NCBI GenBank assembly: GCA_910584575.1
Contig: CAJUBG010000012.1
Coordinates: 1-51,502 of the forward strand
DNA: 51,502 nt
Source of the DNA: an uncultured Dorea sp.
GTDB taxonomy: Bacteria > Bacillota > Clostridia > Lachnospirales > Lachnospiraceae
Reading direction: 5' to 3'
Under the pieces are notes generated by a model. That model ran no database searches. It was not told the DNA's origin and was given only the letters and a program-made list of their open reading frames with translations. Each line of letters begins with the position of its first letter. The stretch's first letter is position 1. Positions 33,358-42,133 of the stretch are shown in pieces. Made by a program: the position numbers and the translations under genes.

Positions 33358-34194
33358 TTATTTCACCGGAACACAGATATCCAACTCCATATACATCGTC
33401 TCGCCATCCACCGCATGGTAAATATCAAACAGACTTTTCGCAGCATCCAGTTCATAAGAGGTTTTTGGCAGCCATACCAGAAATATGGTCTGATATGCCG
33501 CATAAATATGCTTTGCGTGTCCCTTAAAATGATATACAATACATCTTCCGCCCTGAAGCTTTGCCGTATTCGTAAGGGTACAGTCCTCACCCACGCTCAT
33601 ACAGACGTCATACAGACAGTGTCCGGCGCTTGTCACAGCCGGATCGTCATAGGTTCTCTCCAACAGCTTCGTCTCCTCGGTGATATACTCCTGATATTTT
33701 TCGATAAACCTCTCCCAATCTCTGTGAAGGTTCTCATAACTGCCAAAACGCCTCTCATAAATCACATAATAATCCGGAATGTTCTCAATCGTTATCTTGC
33801 TGTCACAGACCTCAAAACTCTCCGTCTGCCAGCTTTCGTGATGGAAGAAGGGATGGGCCATAGAGGAAAAACAGCTCTGTCTTCTCCAATCAACGGGCGT
33901 CATGCTGTAATGCTTGCGAAATGCCCAACTGTAATTGGACGAGCTGTATCCATAGTCTGCGCCAATCTCCGTAATCTTTCGTTCCTGCTCTGTCTTAAGC
34001 CGAAATGCGCTCTGCTCAAGCCTCACCCGTTTGATAAATCCGTAGACACTCTCCCCTGTCTGCTCTTTGAAAAGGCGGCTGAAATAATATTTTGAGAAAT
34101 GACAGTATTCTGCCACATCCTCAAGGGTTAAATCTTCCTCGATATGCTGTAAAATATAGTCGATGGCCTGGTTGATCACTTCTTTTGTAATCAT
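33358..34194 (-). CDS. AraC family regulator with GyrI-like ligand domain
   Basis: The 278-residue product has an N-terminal AraC DNA-binding domain with two helix-turn-helix motifs (about residues 8-105) and a C-terminal GyrI-like domain (about 120-278), the arrangement of Rob-like multidrug-responsive regulators. It probably binds small hydrophobic compounds and could activate the MATE gene 80 bases downstream. Its ATG overlaps the upstream gene's stop by 4 bases (ATGA), so it is translationally coupled to the ADP-ribosyltransferase cassette. Confidence 0.9.
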   Translation of the reverse strand: MITKEVINQAIDYILQHIEEDLTLEDVAEYCHFSKYYFSRLFKEQTGESVYGFIKRVRLEQSAFRLKTEQERKITEIGADYGYSSSNYSWAFRKHYSMTPVDWRRQSCFSSMAHPFFHHESWQTESFEVCDSKITIENIPDYYVIYERRFGSYENLHRDWERFIEKYQEYITEETKLLERTYDDPAVTSAGHCLYDVCMSVGEDCTLTNTAKLQGGRCIVYHFKGHAKHIYAAYQTIFLVWLPKTSYELDAAKSLFDIYHAVDGETMYMELDICVPVK

Positions 34195-34610
34195 GACTGC
34201 TTCTTAATCTCTATTAAGTCGTCGATTGCCATCTCAACGTCCAGCGTATGGAAGCCAAGCCAGCAATTGTTCATGGTATCCGCGTCCGCAATTTTATATA
34301 TTTCTCGGCTGCTTTCATTGGTATAGTAATGCCAGTAGCGATAAATATAGCCTGTCCAATACATCACCTCCATTGAGTAAACAACACCCGCTTTTTTCAG
34401 GCTGCCTGTTTCCTCCTCCAATTCTTCAAGAATATATTCTTCCCCCGCCCATTGCAATCGGTCGTAGGTGTCGTCAAGTGCCGCCGCTGACGGGCCGTTC
34501 ATAAAGGCTGAAATAAATGACGGACAATCATATCCATTTTTTAATGCAAGTTCAAATAACCTGCCTTGTATGTCGCAAAGCTGACGTTTTTCAAAGGTAA
34601 GATTTAACAT
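34191..34610 (-). CDS. Protein of unknown function paired with the DUF3990-like gene
   Basis: The 139-residue product is rich in aromatic and acidic residues, with QWAGEEYILEELEEETG, EVMYWTGYIYRYWHYYTNESS and WLGFHTLDVEMAIDDL stretches. I recall similar proteins next to DUF3990 genes but cannot give a named family; an antitoxin or partner role is inference from position. The ATG at 34610 is one base after the preceding stop codon and has an AGGAAGGTG site. The end overlaps the AraC start by 4 bases. Confidence 0.7.
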   Translation of the reverse strand: MLNLTFEKRQLCDIQGRLFELALKNGYDCPSFISAFMNGPSAAALDDTYDRLQWAGEEYILEELEEETGSLKKAGVVYSMEVMYWTGYIYRYWHYYTNESSREIYKIADADTMNNCWLGFHTLDVEMAIDDLIEIKKQS

Positions 34611-34611
34611 T

Positions 34612-35061
34612 TTATTCACCTTCCTCTAATATTTCATCAAAAAATCTGCCTTCTCGGCGATATTTCCGGCAGATTTCATTTGCCATAACCATTCTGTCGT
34701 TTGCAATCATGCCACTAATCATATCATAGCCTTTGCTTAAATTTGCATATCTTTCGTAGATTTTTGTATTCTTTATGGATTCCATCTTACCACGATGATA
34801 GGCAACCAATAAAGCCCAATCTAATCCTGCCTCCATATCAAGAAGCTTAAGTTGGGACAAATCAACATTTAATGTGTATATCTTTGCTTTTGGATAATTA
34901 CAGATCAAAGTCAAGGACTGGTTACGGTCTGTCCCCATATAAAATCCTTTTCCAAAATCGCAGTGTTCACGGCTCAAAGGCGCAATCGCGCCATGAATAC
35001 CTGACTTTGAGCCATGGTAAAGAGTTACAATCTCATCGTTGTTTCTTTCATACGCAATCAT
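34612..35061 (-). CDS. DUF3990-like putative ADP-ribosyltransferase-fold protein
   Basis: The 149-residue product matches DUF3990, a family with an ADP-ribosyltransferase fold: LYHGSKSG (about residues 14-21), DFGKGFYMGTD (35-45), and GYDMISGMIANDRM (111-124). His16 and Tyr41 are in the places of the ART His and Tyr; the third catalytic residue is not obvious. The tail after NDRM is short. I chose ATG 35061, which follows a GAGGAGG site; a longer frame to 35118 would run into the acyltransferase gene. It may act as a toxin with the next gene, by inference. Confidence 0.75.
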   Translation of the reverse strand: MIAYERNNDEIVTLYHGSKSGIHGAIAPLSREHCDFGKGFYMGTDRNQSLTLICNYPKAKIYTLNVDLSQLKLLDMEAGLDWALLVAYHRGKMESIKNTKIYERYANLSKGYDMISGMIANDRMVMANEICRKYRREGRFFDEILEEGE

Positions 35062-35077
35062 GCCAACCTCCTCATAA

Positions 35078-36151
35078 TCAATCCAATATTCCAACGATAA
35101 TCCTGATACCAGGAACACATTTTATCAAATGATACGCCAGTACAGTCAAAAGAAAACTCCCTACTCCGATACACGCCGCCTGTACCCACAACGTATTGCA
35201 GCAATTCACAACATAATACGCCAAAGCCACCAGAATAGATTGGTGTAAAATATAAATCGGATAAGACGAACCATTAAAATATTTTGTAAAAGCCGTTTTC
35301 TTATTGAAAAATTTCTTTCCCACTACAAGAGCCGTCAGAACAGAAATCCATCCAATCACGTTTACCCATAAATCGCCATAGTAAGAAAACCGGTAATACA
35401 TGAAAAGAGATGCCGCTGTCCCCATACAACATGCACTTACCAGCCGTCTTCCCTTCCTTACCAGCTTTTCCATCACCGAGTTACTGCTCAGCACATAATA
35501 TCCTGCCAGAAATAAAGCCAGATCCTTCCCAAGACTAAAGCCTCCAAAGTTACCCAGATAATACATTATCCAAACAGGAATAAACAAAAATATTACGCCC
35601 GAAGCAGACATCTTTTCGATACGGACCGCCGCCTTCTCATAGGGCAGAAAATGTATCAAAATCACAGCAAACAATGATATCAAAAACAGAAACAGAATAA
35701 ACCACAGATGCCCTGGAGTAAACGCGCCGTCATATCCTGTCAAATCTGTCACATGTGTAAAAAAATATTTCCAATGCTCACATAGACCGCCGGTATAGCC
35801 CTGAAAAAATTTTCTCGCATACAACGCCTGAAAGGGCACAAGAAACAGCATCCCACCCACAAACGGAACCAGTAATTTGTAAATCCTCTGTTTCACAAAT
35901 TCTTTCTTCGTCCTCTTTTTAAGCGCATACCGCGCGCTCATTCCTGCCAGTACAAAGAGAAGGGGCATAAACCACGGATTCACCAGTACAATCAAGGTAC
36001 TCAATATTCTGTTTTCCCCTTCCCAGATATAGAAACGGGAGCCAAAATCATTCCAGACCATAAATGTATGAACCGGAAACAGCAAGAGTATCGTAAAATT
36101 TCTCAGATTATCAATATAATGTTTTCGGCTTCCCTCTCTGTGCTCTTTCAT
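35078..36151 (-). CDS. Acyltransferase 3 family membrane protein
   Basis: The 357-residue product has about ten transmembrane segments and the acyltransferase-3 start YIDNLRNFTILLLFPVHTF, where the His in the first helix is the usual catalytic residue. Such enzymes move acetyl or succinyl groups onto cell-surface sugars; the acceptor is unknown. Its start overlaps the upstream flavoprotein gene by 41 bases, with a GGGAAGG site close to the ATG. Confidence 0.9.
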   Translation of the reverse strand: MKEHREGSRKHYIDNLRNFTILLLFPVHTFMVWNDFGSRFYIWEGENRILSTLIVLVNPWFMPLLFVLAGMSARYALKKRTKKEFVKQRIYKLLVPFVGGMLFLVPFQALYARKFFQGYTGGLCEHWKYFFTHVTDLTGYDGAFTPGHLWFILFLFLISLFAVILIHFLPYEKAAVRIEKMSASGVIFLFIPVWIMYYLGNFGGFSLGKDLALFLAGYYVLSSNSVMEKLVRKGRRLVSACCMGTAASLFMYYRFSYYGDLWVNVIGWISVLTALVVGKKFFNKKTAFTKYFNGSSYPIYILHQSILVALAYYVVNCCNTLWVQAACIGVGSFLLTVLAYHLIKCVPGIRIIVGILD

Positions 36152-37400
36152 GACCTTCCCTCATAACAGCCTCTTTTCCTGCGATACATCCGGTAGACCA
36201 CGCCCACTGCAGGTTAAACCCTCCGCAAATACCCTCAACATCCAACAACTCCCCCGTAAGATACACGCCTTTCGTACGCAGAGATTCCATTGTCTGAGGG
36301 CAGACCTCCTTTGTTCGCACTCCTCCGGCGCAGACCTGGGCGTTTTCAAATCCATTGGTGTCCTGAATCGTAAGGACAATCTGCTTACACTTCTTTGCAA
36401 CCGTCTGAAGCTGGCTTTCACTCAACTTACTTACTCTCGCCTGCATTTTTACACCTGCCATCTCCAATATCCGCGGGACTAATTTCTGGTTAAATATTCC
36501 CGTAAGCCATTCTTTTGCAGTCAAATCAGCTCGCTTATTCCCTATTTTCGCAAGTAACCTGTATGCCTCATCTTTTGAATACTCAGGAAGTAAATCAAGC
36601 AAAACCTCAGAACGCTTCTTTTGATGAAGCCCTAACGCAATAAAACGGCTGATTTGGAATACAGGAATCCCAGAGATCCCATATGCGGTAATCTGCACTT
36701 CTCCCGTATCCGACGCAGCCTCCTTACCGTCTATGAGAGCCGTCACCTTTGCCTGTGTGCGAACACCCGCCGCCTTGGCAAAAGGATGAGCCTTTACTTT
36801 TAGCTGTACCAGTGCAGGTACAATGCAAGTTATGCTATGCCCCAGAGCCTTAGCCAGCCCATATCCGCTGCCGTCCGAGCCAAGAGAAGAAGCCGCCTGC
36901 CCGCCGCAGGCAAGAATCAACCGGTCTGCCTGAAACGTCTTAGCAGCTTCCTGCGTCCTGATGCAAAAATTCTTACCCTCCCACGCAGCAGACGCCACCC
37001 TGACGTTACAATAAACCTCCACGCTGAGACGTTTTAATTCTAATTCCAGAAGCTCTAGCACAGTTAAAGCCTGGTCAGAACGGGGGTACGCATAATCCCC
37101 CCTAAACTTTACCACAAGCCCGATAGAATCAAAAAATTTTAATGTATCTTCATAACTAAACGCCCTTAAAACTTCCTTCACAAACCGGATATTTTCTCCG
37201 CAGTAACAGGCTTTAGCTTGGGAATCCACAGCCTGACGGTTCGTCAGATTACAACGTCCGTTTCCCGTAGCAAGAAGCTTTCTGCCGATTTTCTCCTTCT
37301 GCTCTAAGATAAATACCTGGGCCTTCCTGTCGCATCTTGCCGCTGTAATTGCCGCGGCAATCCCAGAAGCGCCCCCTCCGATAATCCCAATCCTTCTCAT
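36111..37400 (-). CDS. HI0933/YhiN-family flavoprotein
   Basis: The 429-residue product has the FAD-binding motif IGIIGGGASGIAAAITAARC, then GRKLLATGNGRCNLTN, and ends with GGFNLQWAWSTGCIAG, which identify the HI0933/YhiN NAD(P)/FAD-dependent oxidoreductase family. The reaction is not established. It lies 28 bases downstream of the PLP-enzyme gene on the same strand. Confidence 0.93.
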   Translation of the reverse strand: MRRIGIIGGGASGIAAAITAARCDRKAQVFILEQKEKIGRKLLATGNGRCNLTNRQAVDSQAKACYCGENIRFVKEVLRAFSYEDTLKFFDSIGLVVKFRGDYAYPRSDQALTVLELLELELKRLSVEVYCNVRVASAAWEGKNFCIRTQEAAKTFQADRLILACGGQAASSLGSDGSGYGLAKALGHSITCIVPALVQLKVKAHPFAKAAGVRTQAKVTALIDGKEAASDTGEVQITAYGISGIPVFQISRFIALGLHQKKRSEVLLDLLPEYSKDEAYRLLAKIGNKRADLTAKEWLTGIFNQKLVPRILEMAGVKMQARVSKLSESQLQTVAKKCKQIVLTIQDTNGFENAQVCAGGVRTKEVCPQTMESLRTKGVYLTGELLDVEGICGGFNLQWAWSTGCIAGKEAVMREGHERAQRGKPKTLY

Positions 37401-37428
37401 AATGACCGCCTAATCAGTTTGGACTGTT

Positions 37429-38733
37429 TCATAATTTAACCACGCCCTCCCGCACCAGATATTCAAGCGACATTAAGATTCCAAGCCTCCCGTGATGCCA
37501 TGTAAGCCCTCCTTGGAAATATACGGCATAAGGCGGCTTGATAGGCCCGTCCGCGCTCAGCTCAATAGACGAGCCTTGCACAAACGCCCCTGCCGCCATA
37601 ATCACATCACTGTCATAGCCAGGCATTGCCCAGGGAATAGGCGTCACGAAGGAATCCACAGGCGCTGCTGCCTGGATTCCCTTACAGAACTCAATAACTC
37701 CCTCCGGCTTTCCAAAGGTCACAGCCTGGATGATGTCATGCCTGCTCTCGCTGCCATTTGGCACCACGGAAAATCCAAGCTTCTCATATATATTTGCCGC
37801 AAAAATCGCCGCCTTAAGGGCACTGGCTGTCACAGTGGGCGCAAGGAATAACCCCTGATAAAAAGACTGCATCACGCCAAGGGAAGCCCCTACCTCCTTC
37901 CCAAGCCCAGGCGAAGTTAGTCTATATCCGCAAGCCTCAATCAAATCCTTCCTGCCTGCGATATAACCGCCGATTGGCGCAAGACCGCCTCCAGGATTCT
38001 TAATTAGGGAGCCAACTACCAGATCCGCGCCCACATCGCTTGGCTCAATGGTTTCCACAAACTCCCCGTAACAGTTATCCACCATACAGATGATATCCGG
38101 ACGAATCTGCTTTACAAATGAAATCAGCTCGCCAATCTGCTTCACGGAAAAGCTAGGTCTGGTCTGATACCCCTTTGACCTCTGGATCGTCACAAGCTTT
38201 GTGTTCTCATGAATTGCTTTTTGTATATTTTCATAGTCAAATGTACCGTCCCTAAGAAGCTCAACCTGGGAATAGGAAATCCCGTATTCCGCAAGAGAGC
38301 CTTTGGAGGGACGTATGCCAATGACCTCCTCTAACGTGTCGTAAGGCTTTCCAACAGGAGACAGCAATTCATCCCCAGGTCTTAAATTGGCGCCAAGGGC
38401 GAGGGCAAGGGCGTGGGTTCCGCAAGTAATCTGCGGGCGCACTAAAGCGCTTTGCGTATGAAATACACAAGCATAGACCTCCTCCAGAGTGTCGCGTCCC
38501 GCGTCATTATAGCCATAGCCGCTGGCATAGTTAAAGCACCCTTCGCTGACCTGGTTCTTCTGCATAGCGTGAATCACCTTGAGCTGATTATACTCCGCAA
38601 CCTCATCAATGGCGGCAAACCTTTCCTTAAGTCCTGCTTCTATCTCTCTGCCAAATTCAAGTACCTCTTTTCGGATTCCTAATTCTTTATATAATGAAAT
38701 GATATTCGTATCATAATTGCTTTCATTTGCCAT
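37429..38733 (-). CDS. Methionine gamma-lyase/aluminium-resistance family PLP enzyme (YnbB type)
   Basis: The 434-residue product belongs to the PLP fold-type I group annotated as aluminium resistance or methionine gamma-lyase family (B. subtilis YnbB). The PLP lysine lies in VVGSLIKNPGGG (about residue 243), with MVDNCYGEF upstream as the Asp that contacts the pyridine ring. The true substrate is not known. It has its own likely promoter at 38808-38836. Confidence 0.88.
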   Translation of the reverse strand: MANESNYDTNIISLYKELGIRKEVLEFGREIEAGLKERFAAIDEVAEYNQLKVIHAMQKNQVSEGCFNYASGYGYNDAGRDTLEEVYACVFHTQSALVRPQITCGTHALALALGANLRPGDELLSPVGKPYDTLEEVIGIRPSKGSLAEYGISYSQVELLRDGTFDYENIQKAIHENTKLVTIQRSKGYQTRPSFSVKQIGELISFVKQIRPDIICMVDNCYGEFVETIEPSDVGADLVVGSLIKNPGGGLAPIGGYIAGRKDLIEACGYRLTSPGLGKEVGASLGVMQSFYQGLFLAPTVTASALKAAIFAANIYEKLGFSVVPNGSESRHDIIQAVTFGKPEGVIEFCKGIQAAAPVDSFVTPIPWAMPGYDSDVIMAAGAFVQGSSIELSADGPIKPPYAVYFQGGLTWHHGRLGILMSLEYLVREGVVKL

Positions 38734-38807
38734 ATCGTTAATCTCCCTAAACGTTTCTATTTATCTCCATAATGATACCTACATGCCAGAATATACATAT
38801 TATTTTC

Positions 38808-38846
38808 ATCTTAAGTGATTACTGTTTGCCAGTAAAGATAAACAGT
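38808..38846 (-). promoter_or_regulatory. Promoter and inverted repeat before the PLP enzyme gene
   Basis: On the - strand TTTACT (38831-38836) and TAAGAT (38808-38813) are 17 bases apart. A perfect 7-bp inverted repeat (38821-38827 with 38840-38846) brackets the -35 element and could be an operator. The 140-base gap between the neighbouring genes holds nothing else that I can identify. Confidence 0.5.
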
Positions 38847-38873
38847 CAATACTTTAGACAAAAACGCTAAGGC

Positions 38874-39164
38874 TTACAACCACGAATCCAGAATCTTCGT
38901 CCGTACAACCGCACATTTTGCGTCGAACACAGGATTCAGCGGCTTAATCTGCATAATCACCTCCGCCGCCTCCTTATACTTCTTCATATCATAAAGCAGC
39001 GACGCCCTATTCAGCTCAAACAGAGCCTCCTCCCCCTTATCCCGAATCAAAGGCTTAAGAGCCATCAATTCCCGATAAGTAGCCTCCGCATTCTGTGAAC
39101 GGGCATAGACCATCAGCAAAGTATTCATTTTCTTAATAAACTTACTCCGAAATAATTTTCTCAC
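38874..39164 (-). CDS. Small TPR-like protein of unknown function
   Basis: The 96-residue product is mostly helical and has a pattern like one or two tetratricopeptide repeats (AEATYRELMALKPLIRDKG, then ASLLYDMKKYKEAAEVI). I do not recognise a named family. The start is a GTG at 39164 that overlaps the miaA stop by 4 bases (GTGA), so translation is likely coupled; an ATG at 39128 is an alternative. Confidence 0.65.
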   Translation of the reverse strand: MRKLFRSKFIKKMNTLLMVYARSQNAEATYRELMALKPLIRDKGEEALFELNRASLLYDMKKYKEAAEVIMQIKPLNPVFDAKCAVVRTKILDSWL

Positions 39165-40102
39165 CCCAACTCGCCCCTTACATATCTTATCATATCGTGC
39201 AGGATCCTGTCTTCGTCATAACCATATTCATCCTTATTGATCCAGATCACCTCACGTTCCCTCTTAAACCAGGTAATCTGCCGCTTTGCAAAATGCCTGG
39301 TATCCCGCTTCAGCCGGTAGACAGCCTCCTCAAGACTTAACTCCCCCTCCAGATAGGCAAGAATTTCCTTATATCCAAGACCCTGCATGGACACCATGTC
39401 CCTGGTGCAGCCCATGCTCTTAAGAGCCGCCACCTCCTTAACAAGCCCATCATTAAGCATCTGCTCCACCCGTCTGTCAATCCGTTCATACAATCGTTTC
39501 CTGTCGTCATTTAACACAAAATAGACAAACCGGTACGGCGATTCCTTCTGCCGTTCCCTCTCGTTATGCTCGGAAATCCGCTGTCCTGTCTGGTGATAGA
39601 ACTCAAGGGCGCGGATGACCCGCTTCACATTATTGGCATGAATCTGCTCTGCCGCCATTTTATCAACTGAGCGCAGTTTCTCATGAAGGACCTGCCCTCC
39701 CTCCTTGCGGGCAATTTCTTCAAGTCCATGGCGGTAAGAAGCGTCTCCGTCATTTTCCGAAAAATCAACGTCATAAAGCAGCGCCTGGATGTAAAATCCT
39801 GTCCCGCCTACCACAATGGGGATGTGGTGACGGACGTAAATTTTTTCCATTGCAGCTTTTGCCATCTGTTGAAAACGTACGACATGGAATTCCTCCCAGG
39901 GCTTAAGCTCATCCACCAGAAAATGAGGCACCCCTTCCATCTCCTCTGGACGAATCTTTGCAGAACCAATATCCATATGCTTATAAACCTGCATAGAATC
40001 CGCAGAAATGATCTCCCCGCCGATTTCTTTGGCAAGTCCGATAGAGGCTTTCGTCTTCCCGACAGCCGTAGGCCCTGTCAGGACTACTAATGGTTTCTTC
40101 AT
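39161..40102 (-). CDS. miaA: tRNA dimethylallyltransferase
   Basis: MiaA adds a dimethylallyl group to A37 of tRNAs that read codons starting with U. The 313-residue product has the P-loop TGPTAVGKTKAS (about residues 9-20), the ISADSMQVYKHMDIGSAKI motif and GGTGFYIQALLYDVDF. It follows mutL by 3 bases, the common mutS-mutL-miaA order in Firmicutes. Confidence 0.97.
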   Translation of the reverse strand: MKKPLVVLTGPTAVGKTKASIGLAKEIGGEIISADSMQVYKHMDIGSAKIRPEEMEGVPHFLVDELKPWEEFHVVRFQQMAKAAMEKIYVRHHIPIVVGGTGFYIQALLYDVDFSENDGDASYRHGLEEIARKEGGQVLHEKLRSVDKMAAEQIHANNVKRVIRALEFYHQTGQRISEHNERERQKESPYRFVYFVLNDDRKRLYERIDRRVEQMLNDGLVKEVAALKSMGCTRDMVSMQGLGYKEILAYLEGELSLEEAVYRLKRDTRHFAKRQITWFKREREVIWINKDEYGYDEDRILHDMIRYVRGELG

Positions 40103-40105
40103 AAT

Positions 40106-42082
40106 CTACACAATCCTTTTAAATTTCTTCTCCAACTCCCGCCGGCTCATGGCAATGATGGTGGGCCTCCCGTGAGGACAGTGATAAGGATTCTCAAGGG
40201 TGAGAAGCTCTCCAATGAGCGTATCCACCTCCGTAGCCGTCAGCTTCATATTCCCCTTGACAGCCGCCTTACAGGACATGGAGGCAATCTTCTCGTCAAT
40301 CAACTCCGGCGACAGATTCCTGTTCACCTCATCCGACAGACTGTCTAACATCTGCAAAAGCAACTCCTTCTTCGCAATACTGAACAGATTGTCTGGAACC
40401 GCCCGAACCACAAACGACTCCTGCCCGAAATCCTCAAACTCAAACCCAATCCGTATAAACTGCTCTTTATACTGGTTTAAAAGCTCTGCCTCCTGCATAC
40501 TCAGCTCAAGAATCAACGGCGGCGTAATCATCTGAGAGGTAAACTCTCTGGTTTTCATGCTTTTTAGGGTTCGCTCGTACAAAACCCGTTCGTGGGCGGC
40601 GTGCTGGTCGATAATATAGAGGTTGTCGCGGTACTCCACCAGCCAGAACGTCTCAAAAACCTGCCCGATCAGGTGATACTCATCCTTCGCCTCTCTTGTG
40701 AGCAGCTTTTCCTCAAATAAATCCAACTGCTTCGGTTCTTCTGTCTTTTTGGCATATTTTACCGTCTCGCGGATACGGTCAGACTGTACCTCTGGCTTAA
40801 AAATCCCGTTTCGGTCAGTAACCTCGGCGGATGCTCTCTGGCTGTGGTACGCCTTTACTCGTTCACGCATCTTCCCCATAAAATAATCCAGGTTCCGTTC
40901 TGACGGCGGCGGTAACACCTGTTTTGAAGGTTTATCCTGAACCGTACCGGTACTGGCGCCATCAGTGCCAGACATCCGCTTAAGCCCCTCGAACGGAAGC
41001 CGGTTTTCTTCAGCCTTCTCTCTCCTATTATTATTTCCAGAATCCATTCCCTGATTCCCCTTCGGGGCGTCTAACTCCACATGGGGAATCAATTCCTCTG
41101 CATGAAGCCCAGCATTTACCGCCTCATACACCCGATTATAGACCTCCTGCTGATTATGGAAACGAATCTCCATCTTAGCAGGATGTACGTTGACATCCAC
41201 GTTCTCCCCGTCAATCTCCATATGAAGGGCGACAAAAGGATACTTATGCTGCATAGAGAAATCCTTGTACGCATCCTCAATGGCCTTTGACACAATCTGA
41301 TTCTTCACATAACGGCCATTGATAAAATAATTCTCAAAATTCCTGTTCCCTCTGGAAATAACCGGCTTTCCAAGGAAACCGCTAATCCGTATCCCCTGCC
41401 CGTTAAGCTCACAGTGCAGGAGGTTAGAGGCAATCTCCCGCCCATAGACATGATAAACCACATCCTTAAGGCTACCATTCCCCGAAGTATGGAGTTTTGA
41501 CTGCCCGTTATTGATAAACTGAAAGGAAATCTCAGGATGAGACAGGGCAAGCCTTGTCATTAAGTCTCCCACATGGCTTGCCTCCGTCATAGGCGTTTTC
41601 AAAAACTTCCGTCTGGCAGGGACATTATAAAATAACTGCCGAATCAGAAACGTTGTGCCGTCCCTGGCACCTGTATCCTCAAGATCCACCTCAAGCCCGC
41701 CGTGAATCCGGTATCTCGTCCCAAAGGTCTGTTCGCCTGTCTTTGTGATTAACTCCACCTGGGAAACCGCCGCAATACTGGAGAGCGCCTCGCCGCGAAA
41801 GCCTAAAGAGCCGATATGGGCCAAATCCTCCACAGAGCGAATCTTACTGGTAGAATGGCGCAAAAACGCATTGGGAACCTCGTCCCTGGCAATGCCGCAC
41901 CCGTTGTCCGCAATCCGAATCAACGTCGTCCCGCCGTCCTGAATCTCCACCACAATGGCTGTTGCCCCTGCGTCAATGGCATTCTCCGCCAATTCCTTGA
42001 CCACAGAGGCCGGACGCTCAATCACCTCGCCCGCCGCAATCTTATCTATTGTAACCGTATCCAAAACCTGTATCTTATTCAT
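40106..42082 (-). CDS. mutL: DNA mismatch repair protein MutL (endonuclease type)
   Basis: MutL couples mismatch recognition by MutS to strand removal. The 658-residue product has the N-terminal GHKL ATPase motifs (ELAENAIDAGAT, RIADNGCGI, GFRGEALSSI) and a C-terminal domain with the endonuclease motif DQHAAHERVLYE (about residue 491) and CPHGRP (about 634). It is thus the nicking type used by bacteria without MutH. The middle linker (about 340-440) is low-complexity. Confidence 0.97.
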   Translation of the reverse strand: MNKIQVLDTVTIDKIAAGEVIERPASVVKELAENAIDAGATAIVVEIQDGGTTLIRIADNGCGIARDEVPNAFLRHSTSKIRSVEDLAHIGSLGFRGEALSSIAAVSQVELITKTGEQTFGTRYRIHGGLEVDLEDTGARDGTTFLIRQLFYNVPARRKFLKTPMTEASHVGDLMTRLALSHPEISFQFINNGQSKLHTSGNGSLKDVVYHVYGREIASNLLHCELNGQGIRISGFLGKPVISRGNRNFENYFINGRYVKNQIVSKAIEDAYKDFSMQHKYPFVALHMEIDGENVDVNVHPAKMEIRFHNQQEVYNRVYEAVNAGLHAEELIPHVELDAPKGNQGMDSGNNNRREKAEENRLPFEGLKRMSGTDGASTGTVQDKPSKQVLPPPSERNLDYFMGKMRERVKAYHSQRASAEVTDRNGIFKPEVQSDRIRETVKYAKKTEEPKQLDLFEEKLLTREAKDEYHLIGQVFETFWLVEYRDNLYIIDQHAAHERVLYERTLKSMKTREFTSQMITPPLILELSMQEAELLNQYKEQFIRIGFEFEDFGQESFVVRAVPDNLFSIAKKELLLQMLDSLSDEVNRNLSPELIDEKIASMSCKAAVKGNMKLTATEVDTLIGELLTLENPYHCPHGRPTIIAMSRRELEKKFKRIV

Positions 42083-42133
42083 CGCTTATCCTGCCTGCCT
42101 CCTGCCAAACCAAGAATTCCAAATCCGGCTCAT

